From Pseudooceanicola antarcticus (lineage in GTDB: Bacteria > Pseudomonadota > Alphaproteobacteria > Rhodobacterales > Rhodobacteraceae), in contig NZ_OBEA01000006.1 in the NCBI RefSeq assembly GCF_900215355.1, forward strand, positions 1 through 64,000: a stretch of DNA of 64,000 nt. The letters are read 5' to 3'. Below the pieces are notes generated by a model. The model worked only from the letters and a program-made list of their open reading frames with translations, was not told the origin of the DNA and searched no databases. Positions within the stretch are counted from its first letter, which is position 1. Each line of letters starts with the position of its first letter. This document shows positions 17,067 through 23,921 of the stretch, in pieces. The position numbers were made by a program, and so were the translations under genes.

Positions 17067-17399
17067 TCAGGAACACCCCTTAGCAGCTTGGGCGCGATCA
17101 ATCGACTGAAGCTTTCCTTTTGCGATTGCAATCATAGCTTCCTGATCATTGCCAGACATCGAAGACACCGGCAACCCGAGCAAGAAAACACCCCAGGCAT
17201 CTCCGTTCGCAGCGGATTGCTGTTTTGCCGAGAGGTTTGCGAGTTCTTGAGTGATCTTAAGCTCTTCAGCAGCAAGAGACCGGCACGAGGCAGAGCGGTA
17301 TGCGTCATCCGACATTTCAACCGCGGCGATTTGATCCGGCTTTTTCGCGCAAGCTGTGAGAGCAAGCACCGAGAGCGTGGCAAGAGTAATGAAGCGCAT
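17067..17399 (-). CDS. Small lipoprotein, likely prophage moron
   Basis: 110 residues: signal peptide MRFITLATLSVLALTAC with a clear lipobox (LTAC), then a helical domain (CRSLAAEELKITQELANLSA) and the segment GDAWGVFLLGLPVSSMSGND, with a final Cys. Start ATG 17399 places the lipobox at the proper distance; the upstream ATG does not. Similar lipoproteins are frequent in Rhodobacterales genomes and prophages, function unknown to me. It has a private promoter region and terminator and is visibly AT-richer than its neighbours, the usual marks of a gene expressed in the lysogen. Superinfection exclusion is one possibility only. Confidence 0.7.
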   Translation of the reverse strand: MRFITLATLSVLALTACAKKPDQIAAVEMSDDAYRSASCRSLAAEELKITQELANLSAKQQSAANGDAWGVFLLGLPVSSMSGNDQEAMIAIAKGKLQSIDRAQAAKGCS

Positions 17400-17459
17400 T
17401 GTTCGTTCCAAATGTTGTGACAATCAGCGCCCAAGAAAAGCTCAGTTCAGCCACCGGGA

Positions 17460-17481
17460 GAATACATAGGAATTCGTATTC
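17460..17481 (-). promoter_or_regulatory. Operator-like inverted repeat upstream of lipoprotein gene
   Basis: Arms GAATAC and GTATTC separated by 10 bases in an AT-rich gap (17400-17512), about 60-80 bases before the lipoprotein start. Suitable for a dimeric repressor or activator; the binding protein is unknown. Confidence 0.35.
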
Positions 17482-17512
17482 TAATGCCTGTGATCAAAAA
17501 ACACCGAACATG

Positions 17513-18172
17513 TTATGCGACCAGCGTCTTGCTCCAAGGTGAGTGCGACGGCATCCACTCGGAAACCTGATGACCCGTCAGCCCGCCATAGACCCGGAAC
17601 GTATCCCGCAGCTCCCTCAGCGCAGACCACCACAGCAGATACGCCCGCCGCGCCCGCGCCTCGTCGCGCGGATGGTTCTCGATAGTGATCGGGCACCAGC
17701 GCGCCTCGACCTCGCGGTCCTTGCCGCGGCTGCGATAACGCACCAGGCCGCAGCGTTCCGTCTCGGCGAAGCGCCCGTGCTTCGTTTCACGCCACCCACG
17801 GGGCCGCACACGTGGCGCGGCGCCAGCACCCCAGCCATGATGCTGCCCCGCCCGCGCCAGCTCGGCGATGGTCAGCGCCATGCGGCGCCCACCCACGCCC
17901 TCCGGCAGCTGCGCCAGCGCATCCGCCACGGCCTCGGCATCCGGGTGCGGATCCGAGCGTCCGCCGCCATCGACACGGCACCCTAGCTTGGCGCGCTCGA
18001 TCATCACCCACTCCATGCCGAAGCCCGGCAGCTGGCCCGGCATCGAGGCCCGCACCTGGTCGAACTCGATGGAGACCTTCTCGCGCTGGAAGGCCCATTC
18101 GATCAGCTCCAGGATCGAGACCTCCTTCACGCCGACCGGCTGCGCCGGCGTCATCCGCATCATCATGGTCAT
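17513..18172 (-). CDS. Phage early protein of unknown function
   Basis: 219 residues. A Met-rich start (MTMMMRMTPAQ) is followed by SILELIEWAFQREKVSIEFD, a basic central part (GWRETKHGRFAETERCGLV-RYRSRGK type) and a helical C-terminus (ARRAYLLWWSALRELRDTFR). Its ATG overlaps the upstream stop (ATGA). It is the last gene of the early leftward block. I recognise no domain; the basic region suggests nucleic-acid contact. Confidence 0.6.
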   Translation of the reverse strand: MTMMMRMTPAQPVGVKEVSILELIEWAFQREKVSIEFDQVRASMPGQLPGFGMEWVMIERAKLGCRVDGGGRSDPHPDAEAVADALAQLPEGVGGRRMALTIAELARAGQHHGWGAGAAPRVRPRGWRETKHGRFAETERCGLVRYRSRGKDREVEARWCPITIENHPRDEARARRAYLLWWSALRELRDTFRVYGGLTGHQVSEWMPSHSPWSKTLVA

Positions 18173-18765
18173 GCCGCGTTTCCCTTCTCCATGCCGAGCC
18201 GCACCAGCTCGCGCGCCGCGGCCTCATGCGCCTGCCAGGCCAGCAGCCATTCGCGGTCAACCGCATCGACCGGTAGGCCGAGCCCGAGCCGCTCCTTCAG
18301 CCGGGCCGCGCGCGACTGCCCTGCCCCGCCCCGATCCGCGACAATGCGGCGCTCCTGGGCGTTCAGCGGCGGGCGATGCTTGGCCAGCCACCAGCGGTAT
18401 TCCTCGACAAGCCGCCCCTCGGCCAGCGCATGCCGCCCCGCCTCGCTGCCGAACCAGGACGCAAGGCCTGGCATTTCCTCCAGCGGTCGGGGCTGGGCGA
18501 TCTGCGCCAAGGCGACGAAACCCGCATGGGTCGGCCAGAAGTCGCGGGCCTTGCCCTCGCCCTTGGTGCGCATCGCCTCGAAGAGCCGGCGCAGGTTCTC
18601 GTCGCTCATGTAGGCCAGGTCATCCGCCAGGCGGTCGAGCCGCTTGCGCGCTTCATCGGGATCGGTGCCGCGCTGGAACCGGAAACCGATGGCCTCCAGC
18701 GGCTCCAGCAGCACACGCCGCACCCGGTCGCGCTTGGTTTCGGAGCCCTCTCCCTCAGTCCGCAT
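18169..18765 (-). CDS. Phage early protein of unknown function, possible replication partner
   Basis: 198 residues from ATG 18765. Largely helical: VRRVLLEPLEAIGFRFQRG, DEARKRLDRLADDLAYMSDE, LRRLFEAMRTKGEGKARDFW, then a basic C-terminal part. It lies two genes after the replication initiator, where a helicase loader (lambda P position) would be expected, but no AAA or loader motif is visible. Function is not assigned. Confidence 0.6.
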   Translation of the reverse strand: MRTEGEGSETKRDRVRRVLLEPLEAIGFRFQRGTDPDEARKRLDRLADDLAYMSDENLRRLFEAMRTKGEGKARDFWPTHAGFVALAQIAQPRPLEEMPGLASWFGSEAGRHALAEGRLVEEYRWWLAKHRPPLNAQERRIVADRGGAGQSRAARLKERLGLGLPVDAVDREWLLAWQAHEAAARELVRLGMEKGNAA

Positions 18766-19069
18766 CGCTATCGCCCCGCTCGCTTTCCCGAGGCATTCCG
18801 TCTTCGGCCCCGCAATGCCGCATCGCCTGCAGCGTCTCCTCGACAAGCTGTTGCAGGCATTCCACGTCCGAGAAGGTCATCACGAAGTCCATCGTGCGCC
18901 CCTTGAAGCTGACACGCACGTCGGTGGTTCCGAAGCACTCACCGGTGCCATGCCACCCACTGCCCAGCATCCAGATGAAGCCGCACGGCGGCGCCAGAGG
19001 CAGATGATCAGGATCATCCGGCAATTGCCCGACGAAGGACACGGTTTGATTGGTCACGTGGCTGCTCAT
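18755..19069 (-). CDS. Small phage protein of unknown function
   Basis: 104 residues, with a beta-like middle (DVRVSFKGRTMDFVMTFSDV) followed by a helix (CLQQLVEETLQAMRHC) and an acidic tail. It starts 13 bases after the initiator stop and overlaps the next gene by 11 bases. The core looks like a small ligand- or protein-binding fold, but I do not recognise it. Confidence 0.55.
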   Translation of the reverse strand: MSSHVTNQTVSFVGQLPDDPDHLPLAPPCGFIWMLGSGWHGTGECFGTTDVRVSFKGRTMDFVMTFSDVECLQQLVEETLQAMRHCGAEDGMPRESERGDSDAD

Positions 19070-19082
19070 CGCAATTCCTTTC

Positions 19083-19751
19083 TCAGAAAAGTCCCGACCG
19101 CTGCCGCTCGTCCGGCGTCAGCAGTTCCGCGTTTCGGATGTGGTCCTGCACCCAGGGCTTGAGCTCTCGCAGCGCGTCCTGGCGGCCTTCCCGGAACACC
19201 CGGATTGCCCGTTCCGCCTCGGCCACTACGAGGGGATTTTTCGACCCCTCGCGCGCGGCGCGCGGGTTAATTACAGGTTCTTTACAGGTTACCTCTCCAG
19301 TGGGCTGGAGACGGCTCCCCGCTGAAATTGGAGACGGATCGGCCCTCAAATTGGAGACGGCTCCGTCTCCAGTTTCTGGAGACCGCTTGCCCTGTTTCCC
19401 GCCTCCAGTTCTTGGAGACGGCTTTGCACCTGCCCCGCCTCCAGATGCTGGAGACGGCTCCTTGGCCGCGCCCAGCTCGAAGCCCAGCACGTAGCGGGTC
19501 GGTTTCTGGCGCCGCGTCCGCCCGTCGCGTTCCTGGTGCCGGGCGATCAGGCCCTTGGCCTCCAGCCCGTTCAGCGCGTTGTTCAGCGTCCCGTTCGAGA
19601 TCCCGCAGCAGTCGATCAGGTAGGCCTGCGTCGGGAAGCACCCCTGCGAGGGGTTGTGACAATCGCAGAGGTGGAAGAGCACCCGGAATTCGCTGTTGGT
19701 CAGCGCCTTCGCCGGGATGCTCGACAACCAGTTGGTGGCCTTGTGGCTCAT
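19083..19751 (-). CDS. Phage replication initiator (lambda O-like organisation)
   Basis: 222 residues from ATG 19751. Residues 1-92 are a winged helix-turn-helix (ALTNSEFRVLFHLCDC, TQAYLIDCCGISNGTLNNAL, NGLEAKGLIARHQERDGRTR). Residues about 95-155 are a low-complexity Ser/Pro/Gly linker with repeated SP-x-(S/T)-G units. A helical C-terminus (NPLVVAEAERAIRVFREGRQ, ELKPWVQDHIRNAELL) follows. The DNA coding for the linker holds six iteron-like repeats, as in lambda O, so the protein probably binds the origin within its own gene and recruits a helicase or loader by the C-terminus. The early genes follow directly. Confidence 0.75.
   Translation of the reverse strand: MSHKATNWLSSIPAKALTNSEFRVLFHLCDCHNPSQGCFPTQAYLIDCCGISNGTLNNALNGLEAKGLIARHQERDGRTRRQKPTRYVLGFELGAAKEPSPASGGGAGAKPSPRTGGGKQGKRSPETGDGAVSNLRADPSPISAGSRLQPTGEVTCKEPVINPRAAREGSKNPLVVAEAERAIRVFREGRQDALRELKPWVQDHIRNAELLTPDERQRSGLF
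19265..19290. other. AT-rich element beside iterons (candidate unwinding region)
   Basis: An AT-rich island, unusual for this GC-rich phage, with two direct copies of TTACAGGTT (19271-19279 and 19282-19290) 11 bases apart. It abuts the iteron array on one side, as the AT-rich unwinding element does at lambda ori. Confidence 0.5.
19293..19461. repeat. Iteron array inside the initiator gene (candidate phage origin)
   Basis: Six copies of (C/T)TGGAGAC(G/C)G begin at 19305, 19328, 19351, 19376, 19412 and 19448, so spacings are 23, 23, 25, 36 and 36 bases. Four of them extend to dyads of the form CTCCAG-N3/4-CTGGAG (for example TCTCCAGTTTCTGGAGA at 19365-19381). They encode the Ser/Pro/Gly linker of the initiator. 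Confidence 0.75.
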
Positions 19752-19846
19752 TCTGCTCTCCTGGGTGCAAGGCACCGTTCGCAGCCGACCAGGTCGACTC
19801 CGTCTTCAAGTTCCATTGTTCAGAGGCCCGGATCTGCCCGGGCCAC

Positions 19847-20158
19847 TCAGGTCCGCGCGTTGCGCGCGATACGTTCCAGCCGCTTCAGCTCGGCTTCATG
19901 CGCCGCCTCGACAGAGCCATAGACGCCCAACAGTGACCGCAGCTCGCGGCAGGGTCCCGTCCCATGGGCCGCGCAGGCGCAATGCCCGCGCCCGAGGCGC
20001 CGGCAGAGCGTATGCACGTTCTCGTCCGAGGTCGGGCGACCCCGGCTGTCATCGGAAAAGGGGCGCGGAGGGCCGGGAGGAGAAGGGCCCTCCGCGCCAG
20101 TGCCCCGATGCGCACAGACCTGCGCACCAGGGTGGGGAGATTTCGCGGGACGCCTCAT
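19847..20158 (-). CDS. Small Cys/His-rich phage protein
   Basis: 103 residues. The first third is Pro/Gly-rich and basic; the middle has a Cys/His cluster (HTLCRRLGRGHCACAAHGTG then PCRELRSLLG), possibly a zinc site; a helix (AHEAELKRLERIARNAR) ends it. Start ATG 20158 overlaps the stop of the CII-like gene (ATGA). Function unknown; a zinc-binding regulator or host-interaction protein is possible. Confidence 0.5.
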   Translation of the reverse strand: MRRPAKSPHPGAQVCAHRGTGAEGPSPPGPPRPFSDDSRGRPTSDENVHTLCRRLGRGHCACAAHGTGPCRELRSLLGVYGSVEAAHEAELKRLERIARNART

Positions 20159-20616
20159 GCTGCCCCCCTTCGTTCCTGGATCATGGCGCGGGCGCGCAGC
20201 AGCGCTTCGACCGCCTCGGCGATCTCGCGCTCTGCTGCTTCGCAGGCGTCGGCACTGGCCATCTCGGCGGCGCGTAGGGCGGCCGCCTGAGCCTCGCCGC
20301 ATTCCTTGGCGACCGTGCCGCAATGCGCGAAGAGGCTGGTGACACCAGCAGGCACTTCGACCGGCTGGAAAACCCCGCCGCCGAGGCGCGCGAAATGCTG
20401 GGCAATCGGCACCGCCGCAGCGGGGCGCATCCGGCCGAGGCGATGAAGGTAGTTCACCCCCAGCCCGCCAGGTCGCGCTTCGCTCATCTCGGCGCCGTAG
20501 GAGATCGTCGATCCCCGCACCCCGAGCAGCTCCGCGATTTCCTCATTGGTGTGCCCCGAGGCGCGGTAGCTCGACTGCACCGCTTCCTGGATCGTGCCGT
20601 AAGGGTGGTTACGCAT
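20155..20616 (-). CDS. CII-like phage regulator
   Basis: 153 residues from ATG 20616, which has a GGGGGG ribosome site upstream. N-terminal helix-turn-helix (TIQEAVQSSYRASGHTNEEI, AELLGVRGSTISYGAEMSEA) of the CII/Cro type, then a helical region (AVPIAQHFARLGGGVFQPVE) and an Ala/Glu-rich coiled-coil-like C-terminus (AAEREIAEAVEALLRARAMI). It is the second gene of the leftward early operon after the Cro-like gene, the lambda cro-cII order. Presumed transcriptional regulator of the lysis-lysogeny choice. Confidence 0.6.
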   Translation of the reverse strand: MRNHPYGTIQEAVQSSYRASGHTNEEIAELLGVRGSTISYGAEMSEARPGGLGVNYLHRLGRMRPAAAVPIAQHFARLGGGVFQPVEVPAGVTSLFAHCGTVAKECGEAQAAALRAAEMASADACEAAEREIAEAVEALLRARAMIQERRGAA

Positions 20617-20926
20617 GTGAATGCCCCCCTGCCCGTTTAGCTGGAGGAGAGGCAGGCCGAGCCATATTCTCCCTACTGCAGACCTCAGAAGGCAGACCCT
20701 GTGCGGCGGCCTGAGAAGCCGCCACATTGCAGAGGTCATCAGCCGTAAGAGCTATCTGCCTCTTGTCGGCTGCTGCGAGTATGGAGACGAAGAACTCAGC
20801 GCGAATTTTGCCGCTCGGAAGCGCCCACTTGTGAACACGGGCCAGAGACACGCCAAGGTCACTCGCGAAACAGGATCGCGACGGCCACAAAGAAATCAGT
20901 TCACGGAACGAAGTCAGCTCGGTCAT
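20609..20926 (-). CDS. Cro-like regulator
   Basis: 105 residues from ATG 20926 (a longer form from 21004 is possible). The N-terminus TELTSFRELISLWPSRSCFA-SDLGVSLARVHKWA is a Cro/CI-type helix-turn-helix family I recall from Rhodobacterales prophages; the C-terminal part is Ala/Ser/Pro-rich. It is the first leftward gene, divergent from the XRE repressor, so it is expected to be the early-lytic Cro equivalent. It overlaps the CII-like start by eight bases. Confidence 0.65.
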   Translation of the reverse strand: MTELTSFRELISLWPSRSCFASDLGVSLARVHKWALPSGKIRAEFFVSILAAADKRQIALTADDLCNVAASQAAAQGLPSEVCSRENMARPASPPAKRAGGHSHA

Positions 20927-20938
20927 AGGCTCAGGTAA

Positions 20939-20952
20939 TGGACGATTCTCCC
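20939..20952. promoter_or_regulatory. Candidate repressor operator O1
   Basis: TGGACGATTCTCCC, between the divergent cro-like and repressor genes. It matches a second site at 21492 in 12 of 14 positions, and lies within a wider dyad GACGA-N9-TCGTC (20941-20959). Confidence 0.5.
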
Positions 20953-21042
20953 ATTCGTCAAGAGCGGAAGCTTCTTCAATGGAAGAATTTCCCATATCCG
21001 GCATCATGCGCAGACAGCCACAGCCCGCCGGGAGCAAGCGCC

Positions 21043-21312
21043 ATGAAGACCATCGACCCAATCGCAGTAGGCGAGCGCCTTGCGCGCCTGCGCGACTACC
21101 ACGGGATCAATCAGGGCGACTTCGCAGACTCCGTCAACATCGACCGCTCGAGCTACTCCAAGATCGAGCGCGGCACCAAGGCCCTAAAGGCGGACATGGC
21201 CTTTGCAATTGCAGAACGATGGGGCGTCAGCATGGACTTCCTTTACCGCGGGCGCCTTGATGACTTGCCGCACAAGATGGCGGAGAGCTTCATCAGCAAC
21301 CGCACCAACTGA
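21043..21312 (+). CDS. XRE-family prophage repressor (short)
   Basis: 89 residues from ATG 21043 (GGGAGC upstream); the upstream in-frame extension lacks bias. The protein is almost only a helix-turn-helix (ERLARLRDYHGINQGDFADS, IDRSSYSKIERGTKALKADM, AFAIAERWGVSMDFLYRG). There is no LexA-like peptidase domain, so induction by self-cleavage is not expected. It is transcribed away from the Cro-like gene and is the best candidate for the immunity repressor, although the small size also fits a secondary regulator. Confidence 0.75.
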   Translation: MKTIDPIAVGERLARLRDYHGINQGDFADSVNIDRSSYSKIERGTKALKADMAFAIAERWGVSMDFLYRGRLDDLPHKMAESFISNRTN

Positions 21313-21460
21313 AGCCTGTAGGCCTTATCTATCGAGACCCCCAGAACTCCCGCCGCCCAAAACAGCACCCTCTCCTCCAGGTCATATTCTTCCGGCATCC
21401 CCCACCCCAGAACAAATTAGGAACGGGGCCCACTCTCCGCCCTAGCTGACGCGAATGCAA

Positions 21461-21513
21461 TAGACGTTTTGTCCATTTTCAATATTGACTATGGACGTTT
21501 CTTCCTTTTTCAT
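21461..21513 (+). promoter_or_regulatory. Candidate operators O2 and O3 with promoter for the ParB-integrase operon
   Basis: O2 TAGACGTTTTGTCC (21461-21474) and O3 TGGACGTTTCTTCC (21492-21505) lie 31 bases apart, three helical turns, and resemble O1. A possible promoter has -35 TTGACT (21485-21490) and -10 TTTCAT (21508-21513) with a 17-base spacer that contains O3, so a bound repressor would block it. Promoter strength is only moderate by eye. The rest of the gap 21313-21542 shows nothing else. Confidence 0.45.
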
Positions 21514-21542
21514 GACCCCCATCAACCCGATGGAGGCATCAC

Positions 21543-21755
21543 ATGCTCACACCAGACCAAAGCGCGCGGATCATGGCCAACTGGGCCAACCGCAAGGCCG
21601 CGAAGGGCCACCCGATTGCGCCTGAGCGGCTCGCCCGCCTGAACCCGCAGCACCTGTCCCGCCCCGCCAGCGCAGAGATGGCCGAGGTCATCCAGATCGC
21701 CGGGCGCGTTCGGCTGAAGGTGCGCGAGATCATCGCGCGGGAAGGCCTCGCATGA
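21543..21755 (+). CDS. Small phage protein, first gene of ParB-integrase operon
   Basis: 70 residues, basic and helical (DQSARIMANWANRKAAKGHP; EVIQIAGRVRLKVREIIARE). ATG 21543 has GGAGG upstream (GATGGAGGCATCAC). Its stop overlaps the next start (ATGA). No family recognised. Confidence 0.65.
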   Translation: MLTPDQSARIMANWANRKAAKGHPIAPERLARLNPQHLSRPASAEMAEVIQIAGRVRLKVREIIAREGLA

Positions 21756-21895
21756 GCGCGCTCAGCCTCGGGAGCTTGCCCTACCTCGCTGCAATTGCAA
21801 CGGGCTGGGCGCTAGCCACTGCCTCGCTGGTCTGGCTGGCAGGCGCCCCCTTCCATCCGACAACGCCGATCACCCTGCAGGAGACCGCGAAATGA
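21752..21895 (+). CDS. Very small membrane protein (47 residues)
   Basis: A 47-residue ORF linked by ATGA overlaps on both sides (21752-21755 and 21892-21895), strong evidence that it is translated. One membrane segment (LPYLAAIATGWALATASLVW, about residues 9-28) followed by a short polar tail. Function unknown; such miniproteins can tether or tune neighbours. Confidence 0.6.
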   Translation: MSALSLGSLPYLAAIATGWALATASLVWLAGAPFHPTTPITLQETAK

Positions 21896-23724
21896 CCGAC
21901 CTGTCGCAGACCATCCGCATGGTCCCGCTCGACCAGCTTTTCCTGCACCCTATGAACCCGCGCCAGCAGGTGCCCGACGAGGACATCGCCGCCATGGCGC
22001 AGTCGCTGGCCTCTGCCGGGCTGCTGCAGAACCTCTGCGGCATCGAGGAGGACGGCCGCATCGGCATCGTCGCCGGCGGCCGCCGCCTGCGCGGGCTCAA
22101 GCTGCTGGCTTCGCAGGGCTGGGAACCGCGCGGCCTCGCCGATCCCATCGACCCTGTGCCGGTGCAGATCACCCGTGATCCTGCCGAAGCCCGCGCCTGG
22201 GCGCTGGCCGAGAACGTCACCCATAGCGCGCTGCACCCAGCCGAAGAGATCCGCGCCTATGGCGAGCAGGCCACCCACGGGGTGCCGGTCGAGACCATCG
22301 CCCGCGCCTTCGGCAAGACCGAGCGCCACGTGCGCCAGCGCCTCAAGCTGGCCGGGCTCGCGGCCCCGGTGCTGGACCTGCTGGCCGCCGACAAGATCGG
22401 TCTCTCCGCCGCCGAGGCGCTCTGCCTCTCCGAGGACCCTGCCCGCCAGACCGCCATGGCCGAGACCGCCGCGGCGCGCGGCCTGAGCGCCGCACAGATC
22501 CGGGGCGAACTGAAGGGCGCTTCGATCCCCGCCAGCGACCGCCGCGCCATCTTCCTGGGGCTGGCCGAATACGAGGTCGAAGGCGGCACCGTCGCGCGTG
22601 ACCTCTTCACCGACGATGCCTTCCTTGAGGACGCCGCGCTGCTGGAAAGGCTCTGGTCTGCCAAGCTGGAACGCGAGGCGGCCCGGATCGGCGAGGAGGA
22701 AGGCTGGAGCTGGCTCGAGGTGAGCCAGGACAGCTACACACCGTGGAGCCTGATCGACAAGCTGGAGCGCCTCTGGCCCGAGCCGGTAGAGCTGCCCGAG
22801 GGCGATGCCGCGGAGCTGGACCGACTGCAGGCCCTCCACCCCGAAGAGCGCTCCGCAGCGCAGACCGCGCGAATGCAGGATCTGACCCGCCGCGCCGCAG
22901 GCGACTTCAGCGACGACCAACGCGAGAGCGGCGGGATCATCGCCTACGTCAATTCCGGCGGCGAGCTGACCATCGACCGCGCCTGGCGCAAGCCCGAGCG
23001 CAAGAGGGCCAAGGATGGCCAGAGCGAAGGCCCCGGTCGGGACAAGCCCGCCCTGCCCCAGAATGCCGTCGAGGATCTGCGCCGCATCGGCCATGCCGCC
23101 CTGCAGGTCGCGCTGATCGACCAGACCGAGCTGCTGCTCGATCTCTTCGCCTGGCAATGCGAAGCCCGCCTGCCAAGCTGGGGCGGCGCGCTCGGGATCT
23201 CCTTGGCCGAGCCGATGATCCGGCCCGACAAAGACAGCGGCTTCCACCATGACGCCCGCTTACCCGACCTCTCGCCCGACACCAGCGCGGCGCGCGACTG
23301 GGACGCCTTCACCGCCTTTCGCGCGAAGGGCAAGAAGCACCGCAATCAGGTCCTCGCGCGTTCACTCGCCCGCACGGCCAACGGCCCGAGCAACGGCCCG
23401 CTGGCCGAGATCCTGGCGCAGCACGTCGATGCGCAGCGCATGGTCCGCAAGATCTGGACGCCCGACGCGGCGAACTACTTCGGCCGCGTCCGCCCCGACC
23501 TGCAGGTGGCGATCTGGGAAGAGCTGACCGGCGCCGAGGGCGACGAGCTCAAGCGCTTCACCGACCTGAAGAAAGGCGAGCGCGCCAAGGAGCTGGAGGC
23601 GCTCTTCGCAGACGCCAGCGTCCAGGAGGCCCTCGGCCTCTCGCGCGAGCAGGTGAAGGCTATCGACGCCTGGTTGCCGGCAGAGCTGCGCGGCACTCCT
23701 ATGCCGACCACGCAGGAGGCCTAG
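21892..23724 (+). CDS. ParB/Spo0J-like nuclease-domain protein
   Basis: 610 residues. Residues 10-110 form a ParB N-terminal (CTPase/nuclease-like) domain with IVAGGRRLRGLK (the GxRRxxA box, about 59-70) and ENVTHSALHPAEEIRAY, followed by a helix-turn-helix (IARAFGKTERHVRQRLKLAG). The long C-terminal half (about 230-610) is unrelated to chromosomal ParB and acidic. No ParA gene is beside it. In phages and mobile elements such proteins may bind or cut DNA, or counter host systems; partition is only one possibility. It is coupled by ATGA to the small membrane protein. Confidence 0.8.
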   Translation: MTDLSQTIRMVPLDQLFLHPMNPRQQVPDEDIAAMAQSLASAGLLQNLCGIEEDGRIGIVAGGRRLRGLKLLASQGWEPRGLADPIDPVPVQITRDPAEARAWALAENVTHSALHPAEEIRAYGEQATHGVPVETIARAFGKTERHVRQRLKLAGLAAPVLDLLAADKIGLSAAEALCLSEDPARQTAMAETAAARGLSAAQIRGELKGASIPASDRRAIFLGLAEYEVEGGTVARDLFTDDAFLEDAALLERLWSAKLEREAARIGEEEGWSWLEVSQDSYTPWSLIDKLERLWPEPVELPEGDAAELDRLQALHPEERSAAQTARMQDLTRRAAGDFSDDQRESGGIIAYVNSGGELTIDRAWRKPERKRAKDGQSEGPGRDKPALPQNAVEDLRRIGHAALQVALIDQTELLLDLFAWQCEARLPSWGGALGISLAEPMIRPDKDSGFHHDARLPDLSPDTSAARDWDAFTAFRAKGKKHRNQVLARSLARTANGPSNGPLAEILAQHVDAQRMVRKIWTPDAANYFGRVRPDLQVAIWEELTGAEGDELKRFTDLKKGERAKELEALFADASVQEALGLSREQVKAIDAWLPAELRGTPMPTTQEA

Positions 23725-23726
23725 AT

Positions 23727-23921
23727 ATGGCGCGCGCGAAACCCTCAGCCGCTGCGGTCAGAAATGTCCTCGACGCGATGATCGCGCGCGGCCTGCAACC
23801 CGGCTCGGTCCAGGTCGCCGCCGATGGCAGCTTCTCGGTCGAGACCCTGAAACCGCGTGACCGGCCGGCGCCGGTCGCGCAGGGAGAGCCCCGGAAATTC
23901 GGCCAGGCACGGGCTGACTGA
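23727..23921 (+). CDS. Small integrase-linked protein
   Basis: 64 residues: helix AAAVRNVLDAMIARGLQPGS, a strand pair VQVAADGSFSVETLKP, then a basic disordered tail. It starts two bases after the ParB-like stop and its stop overlaps the integrase start as TGATG. Small genes of this pattern often sit before Rhodobacterales phage integrases. An excisionase-like role is conceivable but there is no clear winged-helix motif. Confidence 0.6.
   Translation: MARAKPSAAAVRNVLDAMIARGLQPGSVQVAADGSFSVETLKPRDRPAPVAQGEPRKFGQARAD

Noticed and set aside
19293-19461. CRISPR array
   Set aside because: Repeats are short, partly palindromic, spaced by 23-36 bases start to start, lack unique spacers and lie inside a coding frame.
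21892-23724. Plasmid partition locus
   Set aside because: ParB-like domain only; no ParA, no parS-like repeats recognised, and the gene is in a phage integrase operon.
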